A stretch of DNA of 56,276 nucleotides from NCBI GenBank assembly GCA_947311255.1, contig CAMZKL010000063.1, positions 1-56,276 on the forward strand, written 5' to 3'. This document shows positions 18,866-27,704 of this stretch, piece by piece. Below the pieces are notes generated by a model. It was given only the letters and a program-made list of their open reading frames with translations, was not told the DNA's origin and made no database searches. Positions within the stretch are counted from its first letter, which is position 1. Every line of letters starts with the position of its first letter. This DNA comes from an uncultured Chlorobiota bacterium. Its GTDB lineage: Bacteria; Bacteroidota; Bacteroidia; Bacteroidales; JAADGE01. Position numbers and translations under genes: made by a program.

Positions 18866-20578
18866 ATGCAAAATTTTGAGGAAACGGGCATAAACTCCCA
18901 AATTATAAAAGCAATATCCGAACTTGGCTTTGAAAAACCAACACCTATTCAAGAACTTACAATTCCTTATTTATTAGATAGTAAAAAAGATTTAGTTGCT
19001 CTTGCACAAACAGGAACAGGAAAAACAGCAGCTTTTGGCTTACCAATACTTCATCAAATAGATAAAAATTCTAAAAAAACACAAGCTCTCATTCTTTCCC
19101 CTACAAGAGAGTTATGTATGCAAATTAGTAATGACATCAAAACATATGCTAAATATATCGAAAATGTGAGAATTGCAACAATATATGGTGGAGCAAGTGC
19201 AGACAAACAAATAGCAGAACTAAACAAAGGTTGCCAAATAGTTGTAGGAACACCCGGCAGAGTGCTTGATTTAGTGAAAAGAGGAAAATTAAGAGCCGGA
19301 AGTATTAGTTATATGATTCTTGATGAAGCTGACGAAATGTTAGACATGGGATTTAAAGATGAATTAGATTCTATCCTTGAAACAACTCCTGCCGACAAAC
19401 AAACATTGCTTTTTTCAGCCACAATGCCAAAAGAAATTGCTAAGATAGCAAAAAAATACATGCGTGAAGCAGATGAAATTGCTGTTGGCGATAAGAATAT
19501 GGGTGCAGAAAATGTTAAACATCATTATTATCTTGCAAAAGCAAGAGATCGTTTTAAAACTCTTAAACGTATTATTGATTCGCACCCACAAATATACAGT
19601 ATTGTTTTTTGTAGAACACGAAGAGACACAAAAGAAATTGCAGATAAACTAATTGAAAACGGATATAACGCTGAAGCTTTACATGGTGATTTGTCGCAGG
19701 CTCAAAGAGATTATGTAATGAATCGTTTCAGAATTAAACATATGCAAATACTCGTTGCTACTGATGTTGCAGCAAGAGGGTTAGATGTTACAGACTTAAC
19801 TCATGTAATTAATTATAATATTCCTGATGAAGCAAAAACATATATCCATAGAAGTGGAAGAACAGGAAGAGCCGGAAAAACAGGAATTTCTGTTATCTTA
19901 TTGCATTCAAGAGAATTATATAAATTAAGGGAAATTGAAAAAAGAGTAGGTAAAAAGATTACTCGAAAAATGATTCCTACCGGAAAAGAAATATGTGAAC
20001 GTCAGCTTTTTAACTTGATTGATAAAGTTGAAAAAATTGATGTTGACCAAGCTCAAATAGATCCCTTTATGGATGTTATTTATAAAAAACTAAGTTGGTT
20101 AACCAGAGAAGAGTTAATCAATCATTTTGTATCTATTGAGTTTAACAGGTTTTTATCTTACTACAAAAATGCACCGGATTTAAATATTAATGAAAACGAA
20201 TCAGACAGAAAAGAAAAAGACAGCAGAAAAGGTAGAAAGAGAAGAGATAATGACAATTTTACAAGGTTTTTTATAAATATTGGGTCTAAAAAGAAATTAT
20301 CTCCGGTTAAATTAATGGGGCTTATAAACGACCAAACAAAAAAACGTGATATTCAAATAGGAAAGATTGATATAATGAAAACTTTCTCATTTTTTGAAGT
20401 TGACAAATCTTTTGAAAATGATGTTGTTTCAGCTTTTAAAGATTTTAAATATAAAGGAATGAATGTTTCTATTGAAGTTGCAAAAGAGAAACCTCAAAAC
20501 GACAGATCAAATAATAATAGAGATAGGAGGAAAAAATTTTCAAACAAAAAATCCCGCAAAAGAAGAGATAAAAGATAA
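18866..20578 (+). CDS. DEAD-box ATP-dependent RNA helicase (CsdA/DeaD-like)
   Basis: A 570-residue helicase. Motifs in order: Q motif (GFEKPTPIQ), I AQTGTGKTAA, Ia PTREL, II DEAD, III SAT, V ARGLD and VI HRSGRTGRAG. After the two RecA domains comes a DbpA/CsdA-type RNA-binding domain (from TRFFINIGSKKKL to about residue 545) and a strongly basic tail of Arg, Lys and Asn. The family remodels structured RNA in ribosome assembly, mRNA decay and cold adaptation. ATG 18866 gives the usual start (MQNFEETG); the longer reading from TTG 18788 would translate the leader hairpin. Confidence 0.94.
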   Translation: MQNFEETGINSQIIKAISELGFEKPTPIQELTIPYLLDSKKDLVALAQTGTGKTAAFGLPILHQIDKNSKKTQALILSPTRELCMQISNDIKTYAKYIENVRIATIYGGASADKQIAELNKGCQIVVGTPGRVLDLVKRGKLRAGSISYMILDEADEMLDMGFKDELDSILETTPADKQTLLFSATMPKEIAKIAKKYMREADEIAVGDKNMGAENVKHHYYLAKARDRFKTLKRIIDSHPQIYSIVFCRTRRDTKEIADKLIENGYNAEALHGDLSQAQRDYVMNRFRIKHMQILVATDVAARGLDVTDLTHVINYNIPDEAKTYIHRSGRTGRAGKTGISVILLHSRELYKLREIEKRVGKKITRKMIPTGKEICERQLFNLIDKVEKIDVDQAQIDPFMDVIYKKLSWLTREELINHFVSIEFNRFLSYYKNAPDLNINENESDRKEKDSRKGRKRRDNDNFTRFFINIGSKKKLSPVKLMGLINDQTKKRDIQIGKIDIMKTFSFFEVDKSFENDVVSAFKDFKYKGMNVSIEVAKEKPQNDRSNNNRDRRKKFSNKKSRKRRDKR

Positions 20579-20716
20579 AAGTTTCATCATTTTGATTAAA
20601 CAATGTTTTTCTTTACCGAGAAATTTAAAAATTTAGTCGGACTACAATGAAACCTTAAATATTGTTTCAGGGCAAACTTATACTTTTATTTTTTAACGGA
20701 TTTTAACAAAGTATGA

Positions 20717-21431
20717 GTTTTTCCCTATTATTATCTCATAAAAAATGACCCAATATTTAAAATTTTATATTTTATACTTTTAACTATATTTTCTTCATAT
20801 ACAACATTTTCTCAATTAAAAGAAAATACAATTTACCTAATTCCGGGACAAGGCTCAGATTATAGAATATACAAATATTTTAAACTTCAAAACAAAGACA
20901 CTGTTCATATTCATTTTGTAATTACTAATAAAAATGAAAAGATGAAATCTTATGCACAAAGGTTATCCAAACAAATTGATACAAGCAAAACATTTTCAAG
21001 AATTGGTGTTTCATTAGGAGGTTATGCTTGCGTTAGAAATGTCGGAACTTTTAAAGCCTGAGAAAGTAATTATTATTTCTAGTGCAAAAAATAGGAACGA
21101 ATTGCCTTTCAAATACAGATTTATGCGTGGTGTTGCTCCTTTGGCACAATTAATTTTTGAACCAGGCAGCAAAAAAGAGCGAGAAACTTGCAAAGCAATG
21201 CCTAAAAACAAGAATAAAAAATTTATGAAACGTTCTGTTAATATGATTGTAAATTGGGAAAGAAAAACAAATTCTTCAAACATTATTCACATACATGGAG
21301 ATAATGATAACACAATTCCAATAAAAAGAATAAAAAATATCAGCTTTTGTGTTAAAAATGGTTTTCATATGATGGCAATTACAAAAGGAAATGAGTTAAA
21401 TAAACTTATAAACAAGATTTTGAAGGAATAA
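20717..21431 (+). pseudogene. Frameshifted exported alpha/beta hydrolase
   Basis: Two frames together give one hydrolase. The first frame, open from 20717, encodes a signal-like segment (FKILYFILLTIFSSYTTFSQ), then IYLIPGQGSDYRIYK and the nucleophile elbow GVSLGG, and ends in TGA 21059. The second frame, from 21024, continues with MLALEMSELLKPEKVIIISSA and carries the acid (HGDNDNTIPI) and histidine (KNGFHMMAI) regions. One extra T at 21022-21023 explains the break. The first frame also lacks an ATG; ATG 20745 is in a third frame that stops at once. Decay is more likely than one sequencing error, but the catalytic residues remain. Upstream, 20579-20716 shows nothing recognisable. Confidence 0.75.
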
Positions 21432-21481
21432 TAATAAACTTGTTTAAAATCTTATATTTTTACAAAAATTTAAAATAAAAC

Positions 21482-21913
21482 ATGAACCAAACAGTAGAAT
21501 TTTTCAGAGCCCAAATAGGAAAAGTAATTGAACATACACCATCGGCAGTAGGAATGTGGCTTAAGCCTATTTTAACAGAAGTTAACGAAGGAAGCATCTC
21601 AGCAGAAATTATTGTAAGAGAAGAAATGACAAACCCAATGAAAATGTTGCATGGAGGAATAATTGCCCTAATTGCCGATGAAACAATCGGTGCAAGCATT
21701 GCAACTTTGGAATTAAAAGACTTTTATCCAAGTGTAAATTTATATACAGATTTTCTTTATGGTGCAAAATTAGGAGAAACAATAACAGCCAAAGCAAAAG
21801 TAATAAGAAAAGGGAAAACAATAATAAATACTGAATGTAAAATATATAACTCCAACAATAAATTAATTGCAAAATCTCAAGCAAATAGTATTAGAATGAA
21901 CGGAAACAGATAA
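21482..21913 (+). CDS. PaaI-type hotdog thioesterase
   Basis: A 143-residue single hotdog domain. NPMKMLHGGIIALIADETIG is the HGG-x6-DE/T core of the PaaI/YbgC-like acyl-CoA thioesterases, with Asp as the likely catalytic residue, followed by the strand-rich tail (LYTDFLYGAKLGETITAKAKVIRKGKT). The likely reaction is hydrolysis of an acyl- or aryl-CoA; the substrate is not evident. It follows the broken hydrolase by 50 bp and precedes an ECF sigma gene, with no clear functional link to either. Confidence 0.88.
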   Translation: MNQTVEFFRAQIGKVIEHTPSAVGMWLKPILTEVNEGSISAEIIVREEMTNPMKMLHGGIIALIADETIGASIATLELKDFYPSVNLYTDFLYGAKLGETITAKAKVIRKGKTIINTECKIYNSNNKLIAKSQANSIRMNGNR

Positions 21914-22028
21914 TTAAAAACTAAAAACCTTCTATTTCTTAATGTTTATATGTGATTGTAGTTACTATACTATGAAATAAAAAATTGTAAATTGCATCTT
22001 TATTTTTTTTGAAATAAGAATAATTAAT

Positions 22029-22586
22029 ATGCAAAACCAAAGCACATTAAATAACTGGGTAAATATTTATACCGAACAACTTCTTTCTCGTGCAATGTAT
22101 AAACTTTCAAATTCTGAAAATGCAAAAGATATTGTTCAAGATACATTTCTTGCTGCAGCACAAAATTTTAAAAATTTTAAAAATGAAAGTAACCCGAAAA
22201 CATGGTTATTCTCAATTCTAAATAACAAAATATCAGACTTTTACAGAAAAAAATACAGACAAGATACAAAAGTAGATTTTGATGTTTTTTCAGCTTTTTT
22301 TACATCTGACGGTGAATGGAACTCTAATAACCAACCTCTAAATTGGCAAAATCAAGAAACAAATCTTTTAGACGATTTAGAATTTATTGAAATATTAAAT
22401 TATTGTCTTGAAAATTTACCTAATAAATTCAACGCAGTAATAAAAATGAAATACTATTCCGAAAAAAAATCAAAAGAAATCTGTCAGGAACTTGAAATAA
22501 ACACGACTAATATGTGGCAGATAATGCACAGAGCAAAATTAAAACTCCGAGATTGCGTTGAAAATGGTTGGTTTAAGAGAAATTAG
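22029..22586 (+). CDS. ECF-type RNA polymerase sigma factor
   Basis: A 185-residue sigma-70 family protein with regions 2 and 4 only. Region 2 includes NAKDIVQDTFLAAAQNFKNFKNESNPKTWLFSILNNKISDFYRKKYR. Region 4 (FIEILNYCLENLPNKFNAVIKMKYYSEKKSKEICQELEIN, then TTNMWQIMHRAKLKLRDC) is a helix-turn-helix that would read the -35 box. The next gene, 6 bp downstream, encodes a small zinc-binding-like protein, so this is a sigma/anti-sigma pair. The OB-fold and YceI genes that follow may be its regulon. Confidence 0.93.
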   Translation: MQNQSTLNNWVNIYTEQLLSRAMYKLSNSENAKDIVQDTFLAAAQNFKNFKNESNPKTWLFSILNNKISDFYRKKYRQDTKVDFDVFSAFFTSDGEWNSNNQPLNWQNQETNLLDDLEFIEILNYCLENLPNKFNAVIKMKYYSEKKSKEICQELEINTTNMWQIMHRAKLKLRDCVENGWFKRN

Positions 22587-22592
22587 ACAGTA

Positions 22593-22850
22593 ATGAAAAA
22601 AATAATGTACTTCATGTTTTTATCTTGTTTCAAGGCAACCGAGCTAATTGAAAAGAAACTTCATGTTAATTTGAGTTTTAAAGAAAAATTACGGTTAAAA
22701 ATGCACAAGTCTATGTGCAGTGCTTGTAGAAGATATGAAAAACACAGTAAAATTATTGATAAAGCTTTGAAAAAACATAATTCTTCAAAACTTAATATAA
22801 ATGTTGAAGAATTTAAAGTGAAAATTAAAAATAAAATTTCTAAACTATAG
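22593..22850 (+). CDS. Putative zinc-finger anti-sigma factor
   Basis: An 85-residue cytoplasmic-looking protein with no transmembrane segment. The central HKSMCSACRRYEKH provides H-x3-C-x2-C, the zf-HC2/ZAS signature of anti-sigma factors. An early Cys (FLSCFKATELIEKKL) is in the position typical of the same fold. It should bind and hold the upstream sigma factor, possibly releasing it on thiol oxidation or metal loss; that is inference from the family. The 6-bp spacing implies co-translation with the sigma gene. Confidence 0.8.
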   Translation: MKKIMYFMFLSCFKATELIEKKLHVNLSFKEKLRLKMHKSMCSACRRYEKHSKIIDKALKKHNSSKLNINVEEFKVKIKNKISKL

Positions 22851-23027
22851 TATTTATAAAACAAATAAAACTTAAGCTGAAACATTCCGGTAGTATGCAT
22901 AAATATCTTTTTTTAAAATATTTGTCAGGATTTTAATTTTATGCGACTAATGAAATGCAAGAATCAGAAACATGATTTTTGAAGAATTTTAAATAATTAT
23001 ATTTTAAAAATTTAAATTATTAACAGA

Positions 23028-23474
23028 ATGAAGAAAAGTATCAAGGTTTTATTAATAGCAATACTTGCCGGAATTTTAATTGCCGGAGGTATAATATTGT
23101 ATATGTTTAATATGCCACACAGAGACGTTATAGGCGAAGATGCAAAATTTAATATTGAGGCAGAACAATTTGTAAATGAATTTATGACAAATACAAGTGA
23201 GAGCAATGCAAAATATCTCGACAATGTAGTTGAAGTTTCTGGAACAGTTGCAGAAATTAATGAAGACCAACTAAAACAAAAAGTAGTTTTACTAAAAGCT
23301 GGAAATTCTGGTGTTAACTGCACGTTTACACTTGAAACAAATCCAGATGCAGAAAATCTTTCAATTGGAGACAAAGTGAAAATTAAAGGCATAGTGCGTA
23401 TGGGAGCTTCTTACGATGAGGATTTGGACCTTGCAGAATATGCAATATTAGAAAAATGTAACATAACTAAATAA
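23028..23474 (+). CDS. Membrane-anchored OB-fold protein (tRNA_anti-like)
   Basis: A 148-residue protein with one N-terminal transmembrane or signal helix (about 7-28) and a periplasmic OB-fold domain: VVEVSGTVAEINEDQ, VVLLKAG, VNCTFTL, IGDKVKIKGIVRMGASYDEDLDLAE and CNI. This resembles the tRNA_anti-like family seen beside YceI genes in Bacteroidota. Nucleic-acid binding is unlikely in the envelope; a lipid or small-molecule role is a guess. The yceI-like gene is 31 bp downstream, so they form an operon. Confidence 0.8.
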   Translation: MKKSIKVLLIAILAGILIAGGIILYMFNMPHRDVIGEDAKFNIEAEQFVNEFMTNTSESNAKYLDNVVEVSGTVAEINEDQLKQKVVLLKAGNSGVNCTFTLETNPDAENLSIGDKVKIKGIVRMGASYDEDLDLAEYAILEKCNITK

Positions 23475-23505
23475 ATATTTATTATTTAAATTTAAAATCA
23501 ATACG

Positions 23506-24063
23506 ATGAAAAAAATATCATTATTATTATTAGTATTATTACCAACTTTATTATTTGCTCAAACTAAGTATGTAACAAGAGCAGGACATGCAAATTTATT
23601 TTCAACAACAGTTGCAGAAGATATTACAGCAGACAATTATAAAGTAACATCTACAATAGATACTGAAACAGGTGCTATGGTATTTGTAATTCCAGTACAA
23701 TCTTTTGAATTTGAAAAAGCTTTGATGCAAAAACACTTTAATCAAGCAAATTTTATGGACTCAAAACAATATCCAAAAATTAAATTTAAAGGTGAAATTA
23801 CAAATTTATCAACTGTAAAATGGAAAGAAGATGGAAAATATCCTGTAACTGTTGAAGGAGATTTAACAATAAAAGATGTAACAAAATCTATTTCAGAAGA
23901 AGGGACAATAACTATTAAAGGTGGTGAGTTAACAGCAAACTCTGTATTTGTTGTAAAGGGAATATCTGATTACAATGTTGGCAAACCAAAAAGCAAAAAG
24001 AAAAAAAATAATGTAGCAGAAGATATCAAAATTACATACAAAGGAACATATAAAGTAAAATAA
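23506..24063 (+). CDS. YceI-family periplasmic lipid-binding-like protein
   Basis: A 185-residue exported protein with a signal peptide (residues 1-18, ending LFAQ). The body has YceI landmarks: FEFEKALMQKHFNQANFMDS, KQYPKIKFKGEIT and YPVTVEGDLTIKDVTKSI. YceI proteins form a lipocalin-like barrel that binds polyisoprenoid or amide lipids. The usual final strands are followed by a basic patch (GKPKSKKKKNN). It is the last gene of the putative ECF-controlled group. Confidence 0.9.
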   Translation: MKKISLLLLVLLPTLLFAQTKYVTRAGHANLFSTTVAEDITADNYKVTSTIDTETGAMVFVIPVQSFEFEKALMQKHFNQANFMDSKQYPKIKFKGEITNLSTVKWKEDGKYPVTVEGDLTIKDVTKSISEEGTITIKGGELTANSVFVVKGISDYNVGKPKSKKKKNNVAEDIKITYKGTYKVK

Positions 24064-24082
24064 TTTCATATTTGTAATGTCG

Positions 24083-24107
24083 TAGCTCGAAATATATTTT
24101 CGAGCTA
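24083..24107 (+). terminator. Hairpin after the YceI gene
   Basis: TAGCTCGAAA (24083-24092) pairs with TTTCGAGCTA (24098-24107) over a 5-nt loop. There is no T-run, so it is more likely a 3'-end stabilising or weak termination structure. Confidence 0.4.
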
Positions 24108-24139
24108 TACTTACATTATAAAAAATCTTATACTTAAAA

Positions 24140-24799
24140 ATGAAAACTCTTCCAAGATCAATTCAATATATAATTGAAAATCTTCAAAAAAACGGACAAA
24201 ACATTGATAATGATATTCTCATTAAAATTGTTAAAGATGCAAAAATTTTAAAAGATGAACTTATTAAGTTTTCAACTTTTAATCATTGTAAAACTGAAAG
24301 CTATGGAAGAAATACTCTTTTTATAGGAGAAAATTTTGGGCTCTATATAATGTCTTGGTCGCAAGGAGATTTTACCGGAATCCATAATCATGGACATTCG
24401 GAATGGGGTGTTGTTTACTTTCTTGGAGACGCAGACCATAGAACATATACTGTTAAGGGTAATGAAATAAAACTTGAAAAAGCAGAAGTCCTTAAAGAAG
24501 GGGCAATTGCTCCTGTCTGTGGAGACTTAGTTCACGCAATGGGAAATTTAACACAAGAACCATTTATTACTCTTCACATTTATGGGTCAAATAGTTATAA
24601 AGGAGCAATAACAGAAGATTCTAATTTGTATGAAATAGAAAAAAATAGAATTAGAACTACTCTTGGTCCTGCATTTTTAAATATTTCAGATGATTTGTGT
24701 AAAGAAAATAAGCAAGGAATTAAAACTTGCTCGAAAACAAAAGATGATTATTTAAAGTTTGTTCAAGCATTTTACAAACGAAATAATCTTAAACTTTAA
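24140..24799 (+). CDS. Cysteine dioxygenase-like cupin
   Basis: A 219-residue cupin. The first metal motif is seen in GIHNHGHSEWGVVYFLG (two His plus the Glu of the cupin box) and the third His in LVHAMGN. This is the pattern of type I cysteine dioxygenases and related thiol dioxygenases, which oxidise cysteine or 3-mercaptopropionate-type thiols with non-haem iron. The Cys-Tyr crosslink of mammalian enzymes is not evident. The substrate is therefore uncertain. It precedes the tRNA on the opposite strand. Confidence 0.8.
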   Translation: MKTLPRSIQYIIENLQKNGQNIDNDILIKIVKDAKILKDELIKFSTFNHCKTESYGRNTLFIGENFGLYIMSWSQGDFTGIHNHGHSEWGVVYFLGDADHRTYTVKGNEIKLEKAEVLKEGAIAPVCGDLVHAMGNLTQEPFITLHIYGSNSYKGAITEDSNLYEIEKNRIRTTLGPAFLNISDDLCKENKQGIKTCSKTKDDYLKFVQAFYKRNNLKL

Positions 24800-24870
24800 T
24801 GTTTTAGGTTTGATATACAGATAAGGGTATTATGAACTAAAGTATAATGATTTTAACACATATAAAAAGA

Positions 24871-24906
24871 GAAAAGCCTGATAACTTAATGTCAATCAGG
24901 CTTTTC
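24871..24906 (-). terminator. Terminator of the initiator tRNA gene
   Basis: A 12-bp perfect stem, GAAAAGCCTGAT (24871-24882) with its complement (24895-24906), lies 4 nt past the tRNA 3' end, with TTTTTAT following on the minus strand. It is nearly symmetric and could also stop plus-strand readthrough. Confidence 0.85.
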
Positions 24907-24910
24907 TTAG

Positions 24911-24983
24911 TAGCGGGGGTAGGACTTGAACCCACGACCTTCGGGTTATGAGCCCGACGAGCCACCAACTGCTCCACCCCGCA
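24911..24983 (-). tRNA. Initiator tRNA-fMet (CAT)
   Basis: A 73-nt cloverleaf with anticodon loop CTCATAA. The anticodon stem TCGGG/CCCGA has the three consecutive G-C pairs typical of initiator tRNA. Position 1 (T) faces T at position 72, leaving the end of the acceptor stem unpaired, as required for formylation and initiator identity; the E. coli equivalent is C1/A72. D-stem GAGC/GCTC and T-arm GTGGG/CCTAC are normal. The 3' CCA is not encoded (ACTA in the DNA). Confidence 0.96.
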
Positions 24984-25127
24984 ATATATTTTTAGATATC
25001 TTGCTTTTTATTTTAGAAATGCAAAGGTAAGATTTTTTTTTAAATAGTCAAATAAAAACTACTTTATTTATTTAATGGGACTTCTAAAAATTCATTTTTA
25101 TCAGGATTTTCAGAAGCCCCCATAATA

Positions 25128-26771
25128 TTATTCTTCTAAAATACTAATTGCTTTATTTAAATCATTATCAACTTCCTTTATAATTGGAAAATACCCTTTG
25201 TTATCAATAATATTTCTTGCAATAAATGCCTTTAAGCTCGTTTTTATTAGCTTTCTTGAAAGTGTATAGTCGTTTTTTGTACTTATAATTCCTTCTTTTA
25301 TAGCATAGTCAACGAATTGTTTTAATACATTTTCTTTTTCAAGATAATTATTTATTTCAGAAGCAGTTTTTAAAACTTGTAACTTACTTCTATTATTGTC
25401 AGCGTATATAAGAGCAAATTTATATATTAATCCTTTGGAAGTTATTTTTCGGTAGTATTCAGTATATGAAATTGTGTCAACTGGCACAAATACATCAGGC
25501 ATTATGCCCCCACCGCCGTAAACAACTTTTCCATTTGGAGTATAATATTTTAAAGAATCTGGAAAGTTTGTACTATCTGCATTTGCAAGCTCTCCATCTG
25601 CAGCTCTGTGGTATATGTCTGAATAATAGGAGTCTATACCGTCGTCATATGATTTTTGAATACATCTTCCTGCGGGAGTATAATATCTTGCAGTTGTAAT
25701 TCTAACACCTGAATTATCTCTAAATTCAAATTCTTCTTGTACTAAACCTTTTCCAAATGAACGTCTGCCAATTATTGTACCTCTATCATTATCTTGTATT
25801 GCTCCGGAAACAATTTCACTTGCCGATGCTGACCAAGAGTTTATTAAAACTACCAGTTCAACATCAATTAATAAGTCATTATCTGTAGAGAAATAATCTA
25901 TTCGTTTTCGGAAATTTCCTTCAGTATAAACTATCATTTTTCCTTTTGGTAAGAACTCGTCAATAATATTTACAGCTGCATCAAGGTATCCTCCTCCATT
26001 ATCTCTAAGGTCAATAACCATTTTTTTCATGCCGTTTTTTTTCAGTTTTACAGCAGCTTCCATAAATTCACCATAAGTTGTGCCGGCAAATTTACTTATT
26101 TTAATATAGCCTATTTCTTTATTTAGCATATATGAAATGTCAATACTATATAAAGGGATTTTATCTCTAATTATTTCAAAATTAATTAATTCTGCAATTC
26201 CTCTTCTTTTAATGCCAATTTTTACTTTTGTCCCTTTTTTCCCTTTAAGTTGAGATATAACATCTTTATTTGTAATTCCTATACCTGCAAATAGGGAGTC
26301 GTTAATAGTAACAATTCTATCACCGGCAAGAACACCAACTTTTTCAGAAGGTCCTCCGGATATTGTGTTAATAATTAAAACTGTATCTTCTTGTATGTTA
26401 AATTGCACTCCAATGCCTTCAAAATTACCACTTAAATCTTCATGTGCTTTTTCATTAACAACGGGAGGTAAATATGAAGTGTGCGGGTCAAGATTCTTAA
26501 GTATCATAGGTATTGCTATTTCTTCAAGGCTATCGATAGAAACTTTTTCAACATAGTTTTCTTGTATTAATCTTAAAATTGAAGATATTTTACTCGAAGT
26601 ATTCTGGTTTAATGTTGAATGGAATGTATTAGTTTTAACAGGTATTAATTTATTCCCAATAAAAATTCCTGCGATAATGCTTAACGAAATTATTAAGGGA
26701 AGAAAAACCTTATTTTTTGTAGTTTTTTCTATTTTCTTTTGCTGTGTTTCTCTAAAATTATTTTGATTCAT
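25128..26771 (-). CDS. S41-family C-terminal processing peptidase, copy 2
   Basis: A 547-residue protease anchored by one N-terminal transmembrane helix (about 22-41) rather than a cleaved signal. A PDZ domain (GPSEKVGVLAGDRIVTI) precedes the core with Ser in SWSASASEIVSGAIQD and Lys in SFGKGLVQ. It is clearly paralogous to 4331-5977 along its whole length (GGGGIMPDVFV in both). The start codon overlaps the end of the dCMP deaminase gene by 14 bp, so the two are translationally coupled in one operon. Confidence 0.94.
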   Translation of the reverse strand: MNQNNFRETQQKKIEKTTKNKVFLPLIISLSIIAGIFIGNKLIPVKTNTFHSTLNQNTSSKISSILRLIQENYVEKVSIDSLEEIAIPMILKNLDPHTSYLPPVVNEKAHEDLSGNFEGIGVQFNIQEDTVLIINTISGGPSEKVGVLAGDRIVTINDSLFAGIGITNKDVISQLKGKKGTKVKIGIKRRGIAELINFEIIRDKIPLYSIDISYMLNKEIGYIKISKFAGTTYGEFMEAAVKLKKNGMKKMVIDLRDNGGGYLDAAVNIIDEFLPKGKMIVYTEGNFRKRIDYFSTDNDLLIDVELVVLINSWSASASEIVSGAIQDNDRGTIIGRRSFGKGLVQEEFEFRDNSGVRITTARYYTPAGRCIQKSYDDGIDSYYSDIYHRAADGELANADSTNFPDSLKYYTPNGKVVYGGGGIMPDVFVPVDTISYTEYYRKITSKGLIYKFALIYADNNRSKLQVLKTASEINNYLEKENVLKQFVDYAIKEGIISTKNDYTLSRKLIKTSLKAFIARNIIDNKGYFPIIKEVDNDLNKAISILEE

Positions 26772-27201
26772 TATCTTTTTTTAATTCTAAATTTATTAAT
26801 TCTATTCCTGCACGTTCTAAAATTTCTAATCCGTCAATAATTCTATATTTTTCATCAAAAACAACTCTTTTTATTCCGGATTGAATAATTAATTTTGAAC
26901 ATTCCATACATGGAGAAGTTGTTACATACAGAGTTGCTCCCTCACTGCTATTGTTTGATTTTGCTACTTTGGTAATTGCATTTGCCTCAGCATGAAGCAC
27001 ATAGGCTTTGGTTGTGTCGTTATCTTCCTCGCAAGTGTTTTCAAAACCGGAGGGAGTTCCATTATATCCGTCAGAGATTATCATTTTATTTTTTACGATA
27101 ATTGCTCCAACTTTTCTTCTTTTGCAATAAGAATTTTCTGCCCAAATATGTGCCATTCTTAGGTAGCGTTGGTCTAGATTATTTTGTTTGTTAATATTCA
27201 T
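26758..27201 (-). CDS. Deoxycytidylate (dCMP) deaminase-type enzyme
   Basis: A 147-residue zinc deaminase. HAEANAI supplies the zinc His and catalytic Glu, and TTSPCMECSKLI supplies the two zinc Cys. The N-terminal segment RMAHIWAENSYCKRRKVGAIIVKN and SDGYNGTPSGFENTCEE match dCMP deaminases, including ComEB. It converts dCMP to dUMP, feeding dTMP synthesis. Its ATG overlaps the repaired stop of the upstream barrel gene (TAATG), and its 3' end overlaps the S41 protease gene by 14 bp. Confidence 0.93.
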   Translation of the reverse strand: MNINKQNNLDQRYLRMAHIWAENSYCKRRKVGAIIVKNKMIISDGYNGTPSGFENTCEEDNDTTKAYVLHAEANAITKVAKSNNSSEGATLYVTTSPCMECSKLIIQSGIKRVVFDEKYRIIDGLEILERAGIELINLELKKDNESK

Positions 27202-27700
27202 TACTTATTTTTAAGTTTATTTTTGAACCTATATCCAACTTTTAAACTTGCCATTGGAATATTATAGGATTTTGGTCTATTTAAATTTTCAATATGAAAA
27301 AAAACTATGTCCATTCCCGTATATAAACCTTTTTTCCAATATAAGAAATTCCTATTGGTATGTATGTGTTTGAAAATTCAGAAATTTCAAAAATAAATTT
27401 TAGAGTTAAATAAGATGTTTCAATCCCATTATAAGGGGACCAATGAGTGTTTTTATCTCCCCAAGGATAGAATTTTACACCTGTTCCTAAAGTAGTTAAA
27501 TCATTAGAAACTAAAGCGTCAATCTCTAAATTTAATTTTGGAGTTACGAAACCATCCATAGCAATACTCAAATAATTTGCCCCACCTACTTTTATAGATA
27601 TCGCATTTCTTCTAGAAGAGCGAATGTTTTCACTTGAAGTTTGCGAAAAAGTAGTAATTGTAAGAATAATAAAAGATAATAAAAAAGTAGATTTTGTCAT
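27201..27700 (-). pseudogene. Outer-membrane barrel-like gene with a frameshift in a poly-A run
   Basis: The first frame (27305-27700) encodes a signal peptide (MTKSTFLLSFIILTITTFSQ) and a barrel-like body to ISYIGKKVYIREWT. Restoring one A in the A6 run at about 27331-27336 would read on as GKKGLYTGMDIVFFHIENL and end in PMASLKVGYRFKNKLKNK, a typical aromatic terminal strand. The repaired stop TAA (27201-27203) overlaps the next ATG as TAATG, and the upstream gap to dxs is 4 bp, so the operon geometry fits an intact gene of about 166 residues. A sequencing error, recent mutation or phase variation could explain it. Confidence 0.75.
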
Positions 27701-27704
27701 AATA

